From assembly GCA_000727475.1 (NCBI GenBank), contig KL647324.1, forward strand, positions 186,001 to 250,000: a stretch of DNA of 64,000 nucleotides. The letters are read 5' to 3'. Positions 45,670 through 60,083 of the stretch are shown piece by piece. Positions within the stretch are counted from its first letter, which is position 1. Each line of letters begins with the position of its first letter. The stretch is from Sarcocystis neurona (Eukaryota > Apicomplexa > Conoidasida > Eucoccidiorida > Sarcocystidae). Below the pieces are notes generated by a model, which was not told the origin of the DNA, made no database searches, and worked only from the letters and a program-made list of their open reading frames with translations. Both the position numbers and the translations under genes were made by a program.

Positions 45670-48600
45670 GTACGACGGAAAAGAAGGCGTCAAAAGGCAC
45701 TAAGCCCCAATATGGCTTATTTCCCGCACCAGGTTGCACATCGTAAGATATTCTAGTTTTAGTCAGGTGGTTGGAGGACTCCCGCAGTGTGCTTCCCAGC
45801 TTGTAACTGTAGCACAACTGCGGTTTCTCTGGTAGGCATCAGAGGTAAAGGATTGAAGACATACGATGAGTTGTTTCCTTGGAAAGTTTGACGGTCGACG
45901 GCGGTCCCAAAAAACTGCCGCACAAGTTTGACAGGACAACAGAAGATGCCGCACACTTGAAATAATGCTAGCCGGATGACACCCCACAAAGACGTGGTGA
46001 AAGCTGTAACAACGGTTGTATATAAGATAAAACATCTGAGATATACAGGCGAAATGAAATGAAATTTGCGTGGTGTAACCCCAGACGCAAGGCGGAGAAG
46101 TCTCACTGAATGCTGATGGCCCGCTCGTCCCATGTAAAAACTTGCACGTAAACCTTCATTTCTACGCGTTGTAGTAGAAATAGACTTCAGTGACAGCATT
46201 TACGGGCTACACATCATTTCTCCCCTGACTATGAATGCCAAGGTGGTCCACAATTCCTGTGGTACACAAAGTAGAGGTTCGACAGAAAAGTGCGACGGAG
46301 TAAAATATCGCATTAGAGCCGCGTGGCGTGCCCTGCACTGTTACCTGACCAGAAGAGGAAGAATGCCGAGAAGACCTGGAACATTGTGAGGGGATTACTT
46401 GCATCAGTAACGGGCGTACGCGAGGTCACAGGAAGTCCAAACAAAATCCGGCTGGGGCTGCCAGAAGAATGCAGACTCTGACGCGTACTCCACGCGGAGC
46501 GATATCTGAATTTTAAATCCTCCTGATCTTTTACGTCCACTGCTATGTACGTCCGTACTTGCTATTACTGAATCTTTACCTGAAACGACTTAGCAAAACA
46601 CGAAAATAGCCCGAAACTGTGGAAAGAAGAGCAAGCAGGGATTGTCGCAGATAGTAGAAGGGGAAGCTGCATATGAAGAAAAGCGTCCTGGTGCATAGAG
46701 AACGTTTTGAGCACATGCTCGAAGGCAAGCATAGAAGTGCTTGGGTGGTGCGTGAACAGGAAGCAGCCGTGTAGAGGATGTCAGAAGAGGACAACAGGTT
46801 TGCTTTCGAGACGACTAAAAGACGAGAGGAGAAAGCGTTTTCTAGTGTGTGTAGAAAGAACGGGGTGAAAAAAGGAGCTGCGTGGAGAGCAGAGCAGAGC
46901 AGCTCGTAGTGCGATCAGGAAAAACATTAGGCGTATTTAGACTACGCGAGATCCGGTGAAAAGCCGCAGCACGTTGAACTGGAGTGTTTCTTGTGGGTGG
47001 CCGAGCTGTTAGCACCAGGTCTACGCCGTTCTTTTTTTTCGACGGCTTTGAGTTCCGCGTCGTACTCCAAGTTCTCGCATTTGCTCGACTATGCTGCTGC
47101 TTTTTCTCGGCGAGTCAACACCACTTAACACTCATAGTAGTTTTCTGCTCTGACGCTCAGCAGTCCCCAATATGCGGTAGACATGGGTGATTCACCACTA
47201 CTACCACAATGCATAGGGACTAGGCACGACTGCATCAAAAAGTGGACAGCACAACAGTGGCAAACTTTGCACCGGTTGTGAACTGGCAAACGCTTTGCTT
47301 CGTACGGTGCACAAGAAGAGCCGCTGCTTCTCATGACTGTTGCTCGCGTGACACTGAAGCAGGTACCCGTCCCGCCATGTACAGAATGGAAAAACGCATG
47401 TCAGCACCACGCAGAGGAACATCAGTACGAAGCCACCTAGCGTCAACGAAGAATGGGGCAGTTCCACTATACGCCTTGCACCGGTCCAAGGCTTACTCCA
47501 CCGCCTCTGAAGGTGTTGAAGGCGCATGAGACTAGCACTCCTGTCATTCTCTTCAAAAGTGTAGTCCCGAATCTTACCCTAATCTGAGAACCTGCCGCTT
47601 TGTGGACATCAAGTCCCCCAGGCATACCGTTTGACACTAGCAGATTTGCTGCACACGTGTATAGTCGCACACCCGTGTATTTATTTACTCTCTCTGCCAC
47701 CGCAGTGGGCGTGACGGGGGATCTGAAATTCCAGCCCGTTGCCAAGAAGTCCACAGGAACACCGGATGATCTCGCGACCTGACACGCCATAGATGACAAG
47801 CACGTCGCCGACTGTAGAACAATCACCTTCGTACAATGCACCGAGCAGAAAACTGCCGTGTAAATGTGCTGGGAAGAAGCTTATGAGCATTCTGCGTGTC
47901 CGCGCCCAACATGCCTATAAGCAGTCTGCACACATGGGAATCGAGGCTGCCGAGACTGTATCACTACTCTCTAAATATGTTCTTCACCGGTGTACACATT
48001 TGGTCACATTGGTTTTGAGATCTGCGCTCCTCTGCGGCCTTATCGTCGCTTTTGAGACGGAGCGAAGTACAACTATCAGTACGGGCGCCCGGCGCCTGCT
48101 CGATGTGCTGCAGCACGTATCCTCCAGTATCCCTGATCTACAAAATACTTTATCCCCTTTTAACACCTGGGTGTGAAAGAACAATGAAGCTGGACTCCCG
48201 AGTGAGTGCATTGCATCCCTCGCGCCTTCATTTCCTCACTTCAACTGTGTTTCTCTCCTACTTGTTTTGAGGATTGTCTTGTCTGATTCTCTTACCTGCG
48301 CAGGGCTTTTGGCTCTGTCGCCGTCTTCTCACATCCCTGTGATTGCACCTCTGTCTTCCTCCCAAATGTCTCACACACTCGCGCACCGATCGCTTCATGG
48401 ATGTGACGGCTCAGATTCCTTCCTACTGCTACATGCTGCTCGTGCCTTTTGCTGCGTGCTGTTGGGGCTGGCTGACGGTGCTGGTTCGTGCTTGAGTCTG
48501 CAGCACCCGTCTCTCAGTGCTTTTGCTCTTACTCCCTGTCCCCGCTGCTTGGCCGTGGGCTCGTACCGCTGCAGTCACTACGCTGCCGCTGTTGCTATTG

Positions 48601-51600
48601 TTGATCCTTCTTTGGCTGCTGCGGCTGCTGTTAATTTTTTACGCGGTGTTGTGCTGCTACTGCTCGTGATGCTTCTGCCGCCTGCATTGGGCTGAAGAAC
48701 GGCCGTTTCAGTGCGAATTTCTTCGCCGGCTAGCCGCTGGCCGGCTCTCCGAGACCTTCGGTGAAAAGGTGCTTCCCAGTGACTACCGAATACGTCTGCT
48801 GGTCGATGCTGACTTTATACGTTATAGAATGGAGAAGCTCTCTCCTGAACAAAAAGCCCAACATGACAATGCCGTTAAAGGTAGGCGCTACTGGTGTGAA
48901 GGAGGGTTACACGCGAACGTGTACGCGTACACGTACATATATATATATATATATGTAAAAGAAGAAGTTGGAGGACATAGAAACTTGTCGGTATCTGTAT
49001 GTAGAGAGGTAGATGGTCAAGGACGTAGACTGAAAGACACAGCACACACACTTTTGCGTGCTCGATGCACCACACGTATTGAGACGTGTACCCATGAATA
49101 CTACCCGCGTGTAGTGCGGTACAGAAAAAGAAAGATGCGCAGCTGCACCTGTGGATGCTCACAAGGAGACGAAGTGACGCAGGTATCCTATATTTGTACA
49201 CAAATAAGCGGAGCTTATGTATACATGTATAAATTGTTGTAGGTACTGGCGGTTGTTCGTGCTTACTCCACTTACGTCTGCTCACCTCCTCGCTTCCATC
49301 CAGAAGTGTCTCTCTTTCTCTCTCTCTCTCCCTATATATATGTGTGCACATAGATTGATAGATAGATAGATGAATAGTACATTAGGTGTGTACTCGTGTC
49401 GACTCCTACGGGCCTACACCGTATTCGTATCTTCCCCGTTGTATCTACGTTGACATCCCCGTCTTAGTGTACGACGTTGGCACACCTTTCCACATGCGCT
49501 GATCATTGATCTAGCTAGGTGTCGGAACCAACACGGACCTATATATTTATATATATATATATACAAATACATATACATACATATTTTCTATACGGGCAGT
49601 CTCATCCGTACACATCCACCTGGTGCCCCTATCCCGCTTTCCCCCTACACATATATTTGTGAACACGCATTCTTCCGTCATTCCAACAGCGTTGTCTGTG
49701 CATTAGCACCAGCCGTTTTCGACCATTTAACGCGTGCGTTTGCACGTCTCCTCCGCCATGTGTGTACCCACGTGTTTGGTTTCAGAAGCATCCCACTTTC
49801 GCGCGCACCGTCCGTAGGTCACTTGTGTGCGTGTCCCTATCCCCTGGATCCTCGGTGCTGCCTGCGGCTGCTGCTGCAGGCGGTGCTGCGCGCTACCAGA
49901 GCTGCTGAAGCTGGTGACGCATGCAACTGCTCAGAGTGTTGCTCCCGCTGCTGGGGCTGGTGCTGCTGCTGGGGCCGGTGCAGCTTTTTGGGCGCCGTCG
50001 AAGTTGCTGGTGTTGCACGCTGCTGCTGCTCAAGCGCCATGGGTGCTGCTGCTGCCTCGATGACGTTGCTGCAGCGCTTAACCAAGCAGCGTCGCTGCTG
50101 CCTGCTGTACCGGTAGAACTAGCTGCGTTGGGATGGACTCGGACCGAGTGGACGACTGAGGAGTATTTTAAGATGTTGGCAGCGATGCACCTAGAGTTTA
50201 TCCGCGGCTATGGAATTGAGTATTCTCGGACGACACTGCAGAAACTTCTGAAGGAGTACTGGCCAGTAAGACACTCGTGCACCTGCCGCACCAGATTTCC
50301 TCTTCCAGCCGTCTATCCTTCTCATAGGTTTCATTTCCTTCTCAAGTGGGCATATAGCATAGATGTGCTGCGACGGGTACAGGTGTATCTACACGCGCAG
50401 GCAGATACGTAAACGCGGCATCTGCTTGCACGTATACATACCTATATGTGTATATATATACAGATAGATAGAGAGAGAGTGGGAGTGAGGGCGAGTGAGA
50501 GAGAGGCAGATACACGGATTTTAAAAGTTAAATATATGTAGAAATACGTTTGTGTGTAGAGACAGATAGATACGCGTCTATGTGCGTGATGGGGTGACTC
50601 GCGGCCCGTTCCCTTCCGTGAACGTATAGGTGACACGGATATCCGTGTTTACACTTCTGTACATACGTATGCTTATATAGGGATCTCTGTAGGAACACAG
50701 CTTTTCACTCAACGTGTGGCGGCCTCCACAGGTCGCCCAAAGTAATAACTCCTCTTGCTTGAGCGTCTCCTCAGCGCTGTAGCTGGAGAAAAAGACGTGC
50801 ACGTGTGTGTGGATCCCAGCCGCGATGTTGACGTCACTTTCCTGCGCGTCGTGTAGTTGAAGTGCTCTCCACGGTGGCCGACCAAAGTCCGTTTGTGCGT
50901 TGGTCACTTCTTACCAGGGGGATCCGTGCTGCACGCCCTGATAGAATACGCTTCTTCGTCTATGCGCATGCAAAAATTTCCGCCTATGTGTCTGCACGCG
51001 GCTGATCGCGTCTCTCTCCCCCGACACACGGAGAGGGCCACAAAACAGAGAGAGAACGAGAGAGCGATAGAGAGGAATCTACGGGAATTCCGCGTGATGA
51101 CACACACATGAACAAATGAATTATTTCTGCAGACGAGCCTGTCGATACAAGAAGATCCATTTCCGATCTGCGTCAATCTCCAGGTGTACCGCCCTTGTCC
51201 TTAATACCGCCTCTTTATATATATATATATATGTGTATAGACAGATGAATAGTTTGATAGCTGCAGAGGAATAGATAAACGGAACTTCGACTTCGCATGT
51301 ATGGACAGATACATAGATAGGGGTAGGTGGACAGGCATAGGTAAGTGAGTCTTCGAGGTTATATCTGCATATCTCTGTATATAGCTTATGTGTGTGTACA
51401 GACAGATAAATAGGTCGAAGGGGAATACGTATAGATAAATGCGTCTTCGACTCTATACGTGTATAGCTATGTATCCAGATGAAGTGCCGGAGAGAACGAC
51501 TTGTGCGCGCGCATACGCATAGAGAGGAAAGGCCTACATAGCTGGAGTTCAGAAGAAAATCACGCGCTTCCTGGGGCCTTTCTTCTGCACGTGGATGTAC

Positions 51601-54600
51601 ATGTTTCTGAGCAGCCGGGCAGGTTTGTGTGACGGGATGCTTCCTTCTGCAGTCGTTCAACGTGAAACACCTGAGAGAGGTGCCTTTCCTCAATGTCGAA
51701 GGCGACTTTCCTTCTCTGTTCGACCAGCAGGGGAACCGCCAGCCGCTGCCGCCGCTGCCAGACACCGACGACAGCTGGGCCAAGTGGCGGCCTGATGACT
51801 TGGCAAAGATGCTGGCGAACCTTCGAAGCGCGCAAGCCCCAGAAAAGCAGCAGGCGCAGGCACCAGCGGCACCAGAAGCTGCCGCAGGCGAAGAAACACC
51901 AAGTAACGCGCACGCGGAAGCCACGACGCCGGAAGCGGAGTCACGCCCTGTCAAGGTGGAGCAGTGGGTGAGTACCTGAACGCCACGGACACACTGCATG
52001 TACGGAGGGCTGCTGCATGCGGAGAGGAAGCAACGCACTGCATGTAAACGCCCTGGCGTTTACCAGGTCGGCAGCAAGACGTTGGAGACAAACTCCGGTT
52101 TTCGCTCCACGTGCTGAAGAACTGACGAACACGTTGAAGCGGACGCAGCCGCATGCATCAGTCCCACCCACAACGGTTGCTGCGGAAACCGACTTCTTCG
52201 TTGTCACGCGTTTGTAGAGAGGCAGAGTTGCTACTGGGACATACAACGGGACACACATGTGCGCATACGTATATAGACAGAGAGACCGAGAAAGTGGAAT
52301 AGCTATAGAGATATATATGTCTCTGTATGTAGAGAGGAAGAGAGACAGAGGAAGACAGGAGGAGGGCGGATAGAGATGTATACACATGCAGGTGTATGTC
52401 TATATATAGCGAGAAAGAGACTTAGAGGAAAGCAGAAGGACAGAGACAGACAGAAGCTGAGAGAAAGCGTGGCAACGTGGAAGAAGCATAGATAGTTCAC
52501 ACTCCTGATCTATCTGCCTTCCTATCCAGCTATGTATATATACATACATATATACACATAGATACATGTGTTTATGGTGCGTAGTGGGTAAAGCGGTGGG
52601 CACGTATGAGTATTTCGGCCCCGTGTCCATCTCTTGAAGACGGTGCTTGACCTCCTGGTGGCCAGGGACAACACACCCTATCTGCGTCTCCGTCTCTCGA
52701 TCAGTCCTCCTGTCTCTCCGTGCATGCGTCTACGGGTACACCGTTGACCCACACAAACAGACATACATACGTAGACATACATACGAACACGAGTAACGGC
52801 AAAACTCTGTCTGCTTCTGCGGAGGTGGATATGCACCTGTGTCTGAGTGACATATAAATCTGCGGCGGTGGCGACGTCGATGGCTCTACACGTCTGCGTC
52901 GACGACTGTACACGTTTACGTCGAACGCTGGACAAGTTCATACGTTCATAAATAGAGGAACTTTTAGCCTTTTTTTCGCTGCTTCTTGCCCCCCTGGTAA
53001 AGCGAGACATCCCCCAGTTTTACCTCTTCATATCTCTTGCATTTTGAGACATACGTCCATTTCTCTTACGTTGCATGCGTCGCACGCGTATGTCGGTGTG
53101 TGCCTGCAGCTGCAGTCGTCAACAGACGCGCTGTATTGATTCTAACAAATCTTTTCTGTTCGGTGATTTTTTTCTCTCTGGCTCTCCTTATATGCCAACA
53201 CGCGTGTGTATGTGCTTGCGCATGCATCCTCCTCGCACTCGGTGAACGTACGCTGCGCACGTTTGTTGTGGGGTGCGACTCGCGCAGGCCGGCAGCAACG
53301 CGTGGGCCGTTTCCGGTCGCTTCACCGCTTCAGGGAAGCCCATCCTCTCCTCGGACACGCATCTGGCAGCGACAGCGCCTGGTGGGAAAAGACTACTATA
53401 CACGTACCCTGGAGAGACAGGGAAGACATAGCAAAGTTATGCACACATATTTATATATATATATATATATGTATACGTGTAAATCTATGTAAAAGTGTTG
53501 ATGCGTTTGTAGCCACATGACACGCTTGCATGTACGAGTGTGGACAGGGCGACATAGAAACGAATACAAGTTTTCCTCTCTCTGTCTAGCCGTATCCACA
53601 TATATATATATGTATCTATTAGTGACCAGCTTTTTGTATTTTACGTGTTTTGCTGTGTACGTACACCTGAATTGAGTGACGCATATCAAGAAGGCAGTCG
53701 TCAATATCTTTCATATTGTCCCGTCTGACTACCCCCTGAAGGCCTTCCGTTGCGACGGGGCGTGTGCAGCAGCAGCAGGTTCAGGTGGTGGGTCAGTCGG
53801 GTGTACGTACACCTGTCGTAACGATCGAGGCAGCGGTGGTCGAGGTTTCTACGTCTTCGGCTTCTTCTTCCGTGGCTCTGTTGCTTCTCTCTTTCTGTCC
53901 TTTTCCTTCTTTATTGCCTGTCGCTCTCTGCCTCTCCCTTCCTGCCCTTCCCGCTCTTTCTCTGTTTTATTTCTTCTTCGGTGTCCTCTGTTTCCCACTA
54001 TTCCCACCTTTGGCCCACCCGTCTTTGCTTTCTCTCCCACTTTGTCTTCCACCACAACGTGGCCCTCCGTGTCTTTCTCTGCAGTCCCCGTTGCCCCCCT
54101 CGCTGGCCACTCCTTCCTCTTCTTGAGATCGTCTTCCCCTTCATTATAAACGACACCTATATATACCTCTATATCTGCCTGCCTGCTTGCAGTTCTTCCC
54201 AAGACACACGCGCAAGCCCGCGGCGTAGCGCGCACACTCCGCTGTCGCTTCTCCCTCAGTTTTGGACCTCCCCTTCCTTTCTCTCGTCCTCTTCTTTGGT
54301 TCTCTTCCTCTTCTCTTCTTCCGTCTCTCTCTCTTTTTTTCTCCACGTATTCTTATCCGTCTTCCAGCCCATCCTCTCTCTCTTCTTTCTTTGGGTTTGC
54401 TGGCCCCTCTCTATACTTCTCATCCCTCCTGCTGCCTTGCTCTCCTCTCTCTCTCCTTATCTTTCGAAGGCCGTCTTCGCCCGGCCAGAGCCGTCGCACT
54501 GCTCGTCGTTTGCTTGGCCGTCTTCTCCTGCGCTGCACGCGGCACACAATTTTCACCGTACAATCTCTCTTAAAGCAGCGGCCTGCTCCGCCTGTCAGTT

Positions 54601-55364
54601 TTACGCTCTCAGGCAGTAGCTTGATCCCATCTGCAACTTCTTCTTTTTCTTCTTTCTCCTGCTGCTGCTGGTCTTGCTGACCGTGTCCCTGGACCGGCGC
54701 CTTTTCAGGCGGCTGCTGCTGCTCCTCCTCCCCGCAGACGCGCCCCTTTGCTTGCCGCTGCTGCTCCTGCTGCTGCTGCTGTTGCTTCGCCGACTCCTCC
54801 TGGTGCCGAGGCGAGCGGTGTCCTTGCTATTTGCTGCTTGCTGCTGTTGCACTCCGTGACTTCGGCTGGTGCTGGTGCTGCTGCAGGCTTCTGGATGCCC
54901 GTCCTGGTGTCTGTGGGGCCGTCCAAGCTGCTAACGACGCAGCAACAGCACCCGTCCTCCCGGGGCAGCAGCAGCAGCGAAGCCAGAAAGACGAAGACGG
55001 GGAACGAAGAGGAGTGGCATGAAAAACAGCATCGGGTTGCCGGTGTTTCTGCTGTCGGTGTGGGTACCGTCTGCGTCGGCCACAACGAATATGCCGCATG
55101 GGGGCAAACGATTGCAGCGACAGATACGGCCGACTTCTTCCTAGTAACGCTCAACGAAGCTGGCACGCATTACCTATACGACGGGAAGTGGTACCCTCTC
55201 CGCATGCGTGTCGAGGAGTTCTTTGTCAAGGTATATACCGTTGCCCATCCCTACAACTCCTCTTTTATACTCAGACGTCTGCATATACTTGCTTAGTCGC
55301 CCTACGAATAGATTTCTGTCTGTCTCGCTCCTGACCTGTGTATATACATTTTTCTCTAATTCTG

Positions 55365-55402
<38 letters not shown>

Positions 55403-58400
55403 ATATGATTTCCATATACATATGTGCAGGTATATGTATATATATATATACAATATAATTTCCATATACATATGTGCAGGTATATGTATATATATATATA
55501 CAATATAATTTCCATATACATATATGCAGGTACATATATGTATTGTTATACGTGAGTGCTTCTTTCTTCTTCTTCTTCTTTCCTTTCTGTGTGTCTCTTT
55601 CCCCGTGTCCCTCTCTCTCTCGGCATGTATGTGTGTGGACTACTGCGCCGCATTTGGGCGCGCCTGTGAGGAAACGATCGACGTGTTGTTCTGCTGCTTT
55701 TATTCTCTAAGCTTCCCGATCTCCGTCTTTTCGTGGAGGGACCACTTGGGCGGCTGACGGCCCCGACTGGGTCAAGCGCTCAGCCGCAGGTGGAGCCGTC
55801 TCTCTTGACCAGAAGTTCTCTCGGTGGCGTGCTGCAGTGCTGCGGCTTTTGCAGGTGTGTGTGGGTGTGTGTGTGCAGGGGACAAAGGAAGGGAAAGTCG
55901 AGAAAGTGCTGCGCTACACGCATCACGGGCCGCTTCTAAGCGATGCTGTCCCCGCTCTACAGAAGCTCCTCAAACCCAGGGAGGCGCTCGCGCTCGCCAC
56001 GGTGGCCTGTTAGTTCAGGCACCCTTCCGTTTCTCTTTCTGTGTTGCTTCGTCCCCGCGTCTCTCTCCCTGTCTCGCTCGTTCTCTGTCTCTCTGTCTCC
56101 CGTTCTCTCTGTCTCGCCCCGTCTCCCTCTGTCTCTGTGTGTCTCGCCCCGTCTCTCTCTATCCCGCTCCGTCTCTTTCTGTCTCGCCCCGTCTCCCTCT
56201 GTCTCGCCTCGTCTCCTTCCGTCTCTCTCTGTGTGTCACCGCGTCTCTCTTCTCTCTTTCTGTCTCGCCTCGTCTCCTTCCGTCTCTCTCTGTGTGTCAC
56301 CGCGTCTCTCTTCTCTCTTTCNNNNNNNNNNNNNNNNNNNNNNNNNNNNNNNNNNNNNNNNNNNNNNNNNNNNNNNNNNNNNNNNNNNNNNNNNNNNNNN
56401 NNNNNNNNNNNNNNNNNNNNNNNNNNNNNNNNNNNNNNNNNNNNNNNNNNNNNNNNNNNNNNNNNNNNNNNNNNNNNNNNNNNNNNNNNNNNNNNNNNNN
56501 NNNNNNNNNNNNNNNNNNNNNNNNNNNNNNNNNNNNNNNNNNNNNNNNNNNNNNNNNNNNNNNNNNNNNNNNNNNNNNNNNNNNNNNNNNNNNNNNNNNN
56601 NNNNNNNNNNNNNNNNNNNNNNNNNNNNNNNNNNNNNNNNNNNNNNNNNNNNNNNNNNNNNNNNNNNNNNNNNNNNNNNNNNNNNNNNNNNNNNNNNNNN
56701 NNNNNNNNNNNNNNNNNNNNNNNNNNNNNNNNNNNNNNNNNNNNNNNNNNNNNNNNNNNNNNNNNNNNNNNNNNNNNNNNNNNNNNNNNNNNNNNNNNNN
56801 NNNNNNNNNNNNNNNNNNNNNNNNNNNNNNNNNNNNNNNNNNNNNNNNNNNNNNNNNNNNNNNNNNNNNNNNNNNNNNNNNNNNNNNNNNNNNNNNNNNN
56901 NNNNNNNNNNNNNNNNNNNNNNNNNNNNNNNNNNNNNNNNNNNNNNNNNNNNNNNNNNNNNNNNNNNNNNNNNNNNNNNNNNNNNNNNNNNNNNNNNNNN
57001 NNNNNNNNNNNNNNNNNNNNNNNNNNNNNNNNNNNNNNNNNNNNNNNNCTCTCTGTGTCTCGCCGTGTCTCTCTTCTTTCTCTCTTGCCCTCTGTCGTCG
57101 CTTGGCACTCGTGGGCACTTCTCTACTTCTATACGTCTCTGCGTGAAGGCAGAGATAGTAGACTGCCGACATGCGCGCGTATACATATACACGCACGCAC
57201 ACACAGAGGCAAGGGCCGTAGGGCCGGATCAATACCGTTCTGCATACGGGTCCACACAGAGATTCCGCTGCCCCTGCAGATCCGGCGTTTGAAACGAACA
57301 TACGCATATATATCGAATATATGGAAAAGGCAACTTGTAGACGTTAACTCCTGTGTATGTTGATCTAAGAAGAGCTTCACAGAAAAGTTCTTCTGTGTAT
57401 ATATTAGATGTGTCTGAGAAATGCGCTTCAAGGAGACACTTCCTGCGTATCTCTTTATCTAAAGGACTCTTTGGTGAAGAATTTCTGTACGTGTATATAT
57501 GTATATATAAGCCACCGTTCAGAAGAAAACTTCTTATATACAAATATATGCATATATATATATATAAGCCACCATTCAGACGAAAACTTACGTATATATA
57601 CATATATGTGTATAGCAACGTCCACGGAATACTTTATATATATATGTATATATATCTATGAGGTAACGTTCCCAGGAAAACCCACGTATGTATGCAGTAC
57701 TATGTATGTATGTGCATATGCGGGTTTTACCACATGAGTGGAGCTTCCTGCGTGCGCATGCAAGCCTTGCATGTCTCCTTCTCTAAAGACTTATCTGCAT
57801 GTAAGAGAAAGCCAAGTAGGCGAACGCCAAGCCAAGGAGTGATCAAGCCGCGCGTTGTCGCCCCTCTGCGTGCTCTCTCTTTTCCTCTGTGTCGTTTCTC
57901 TGTGAATTCCTCTCTCTTCGACATGTGAGAAGAAAAAGTGACTATCCTCCCACGTAGGTAATCAAAGCAAAAAATACACGCATGCATGTGCACTCCTCCA
58001 CATATAGCGGAGCCTCGTTCCCCTAAGCAGCCGACCGACGCGCAGACGGCCGAAAATTTGCTGTGTCTCTGTCTCAGCTTCTTTGTACGTGGCTGACCTC
58101 TAAGACGTTCATATCGGTAGATGGGAAATACATGAAGTGCTGCATGTGAGGCCTGTGTGGGTTCAAATGCGTCTGTGCATGTCCTAGTTCCTCCCTGCAG
58201 ACGGGAGATTTGCTGTTGTGTGCGCGTGCGTGGACGTTTAGGTGAAAAGGAGAGGAAGCCTGGCCTTCTCCCCTTTTCCTTTCCTTTGTCGGTTCGCGTG
58301 GCCTCAACTGGCCACCACGCGTGGACACTCCTGTAGCAGGTCTTATTGCTGCTCCGCGTGTGTCTACCTGCGTGCGCGTCTTGACCTGCTCTTCCACACA

Positions 58401-60050
58401 CATGAGGAGCCACGCACGCGGCTCAGATCGTCGCACCTCCGTCAGAGCCTAAATAGAAAGTACACCAGCAAATATAAGCGTCTCTCTACATGTTGCGTGC
58501 ACATTCGTACCCGTACATACACAAATATAGAGAGAGGGACACACAAACATATATATGTGTATGTACATATGTGTGCGTGCACGTGCGTATGTATATATAC
58601 ACATATATATACGTAGACACGTCCTAGGGCCAGCGTGAGGACGACGCGGTTGTAGCCGCGCAGGCTAGCTGCCTCTTGTGTCTCTGTGCGCGTACCTGTG
58701 ACCAAGTGCATGCGGATATATATGCACACATATACTGATACAGTCCAGCCGCCTAGACATATACATCTATATGCATACGCGTGTGTGTGTGTGTGTGGAG
58801 AGACTGAGAGAAACATGCGGGCCTCCACCTCTTCCGATGTATAATTTTCTCGGAAAGTACATGCATGCCTGCATGCGGGGCACCGCATAAGCGAAGGGTC
58901 GCGTGGCTGTACGTGCCGCAGAAAAGGCTCTTCTTTCTCTTTCCAAGATTTTGTACGAATGTTCCTGATGCGGGCTCGTAGGTCGCGCCCCAGTGTCTAC
59001 CGACTATTTCACCGCCCTCGCCAAGGCAAGGACGTGGCATGACTTTATTGCAGCCGTAAGCGATGCTTTGCCTGTTCTTTAACTTGCTAAAAAGAAGTGC
59101 GTGCATACGCCTTCCTTCCTTTTCTCTCTGCAAGTGTCTCTGTGTGTGTGTGTGTGTCCCATCTATGACCTATGTCTCCGTATACAGTTATGACATATAT
59201 ATATATATATATATATGGTATATACGCACATATCAAGGCTGGCAAATATCAGATACACATATGCATATATGTATATATATACATATATATATATATATAT
59301 GCATATGGTATACACACGCATTCCAAGGCTGGTAAACAACATATATATATATATATATATGCACACATATCACGGCTGGTGAGTATGACACATGTGTGTG
59401 TATATATATAAATAGGTTTAGAAACACACGTCAAGGCTGGCGGCAACAGGAAGAACTGCCCTTAACGTATTAAAAGGAGCTGCATATGTGAGTGTTCTCT
59501 CTACACATATATGCACTCGACCACCCTTCCCTTTCCTTCTCTCTGTCTCCGTATACACATATATATCAAAGCTGTCCGCGACTACAGTCATATACCTCGT
59601 AGATGTGCTGCTGCTGCTCGTGGTGCCGGATCAGGGCAGTCAGCAACTTTTCCTCTGCCACGCCTGCTGGCCCTCCTGTCTCGTGTGTTTCTCGTGTCTG
59701 AAGCGGCGCCGTCGTTTCTCTCCCTCTCTATGCACCCTGTGCCTCTCCGTGTTTTCCTACCGATGCATACATATATGAATATACGTAGATACGCAAATAC
59801 ATATACACATATATATATATATGTATATCAGCAGCATTGATACTACTGATACACATATACATCAGTACGCGTATCTCTCTCTCTCTCTATATATATATAG
59901 GTAGACAAATACATAAACATATATATATATATATATATGCATTCATGCAAGGATACGTACGCCTGTGTGAATGGTCACACGTACATATACTAATATATAC
60001 ACAAACACATGCACGTGTGACCGCCCGTGCACACATACGTCTGTCTATCT

Positions 60051-60083
<33 letters not shown>

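Larger units (their letters stand above)
56009..58981 (+). other. gene B intron 7 (about 2973 bp, contains assembly gap)
   Basis: Begins with pyrimidine-rich minisatellite DNA into the N gap, then TA-rich DNA with 47-57-bp repeats. Exons 7 and 8 join in phase, so no exon is required in the gap. Confidence 0.75.

Noticed and set aside
55824..57363. Open frames of 320-450 codons crossing the N run
   Set aside because: Most of their length is unknown sequence inside the assembly gap; the rest is CT-rich repeat.
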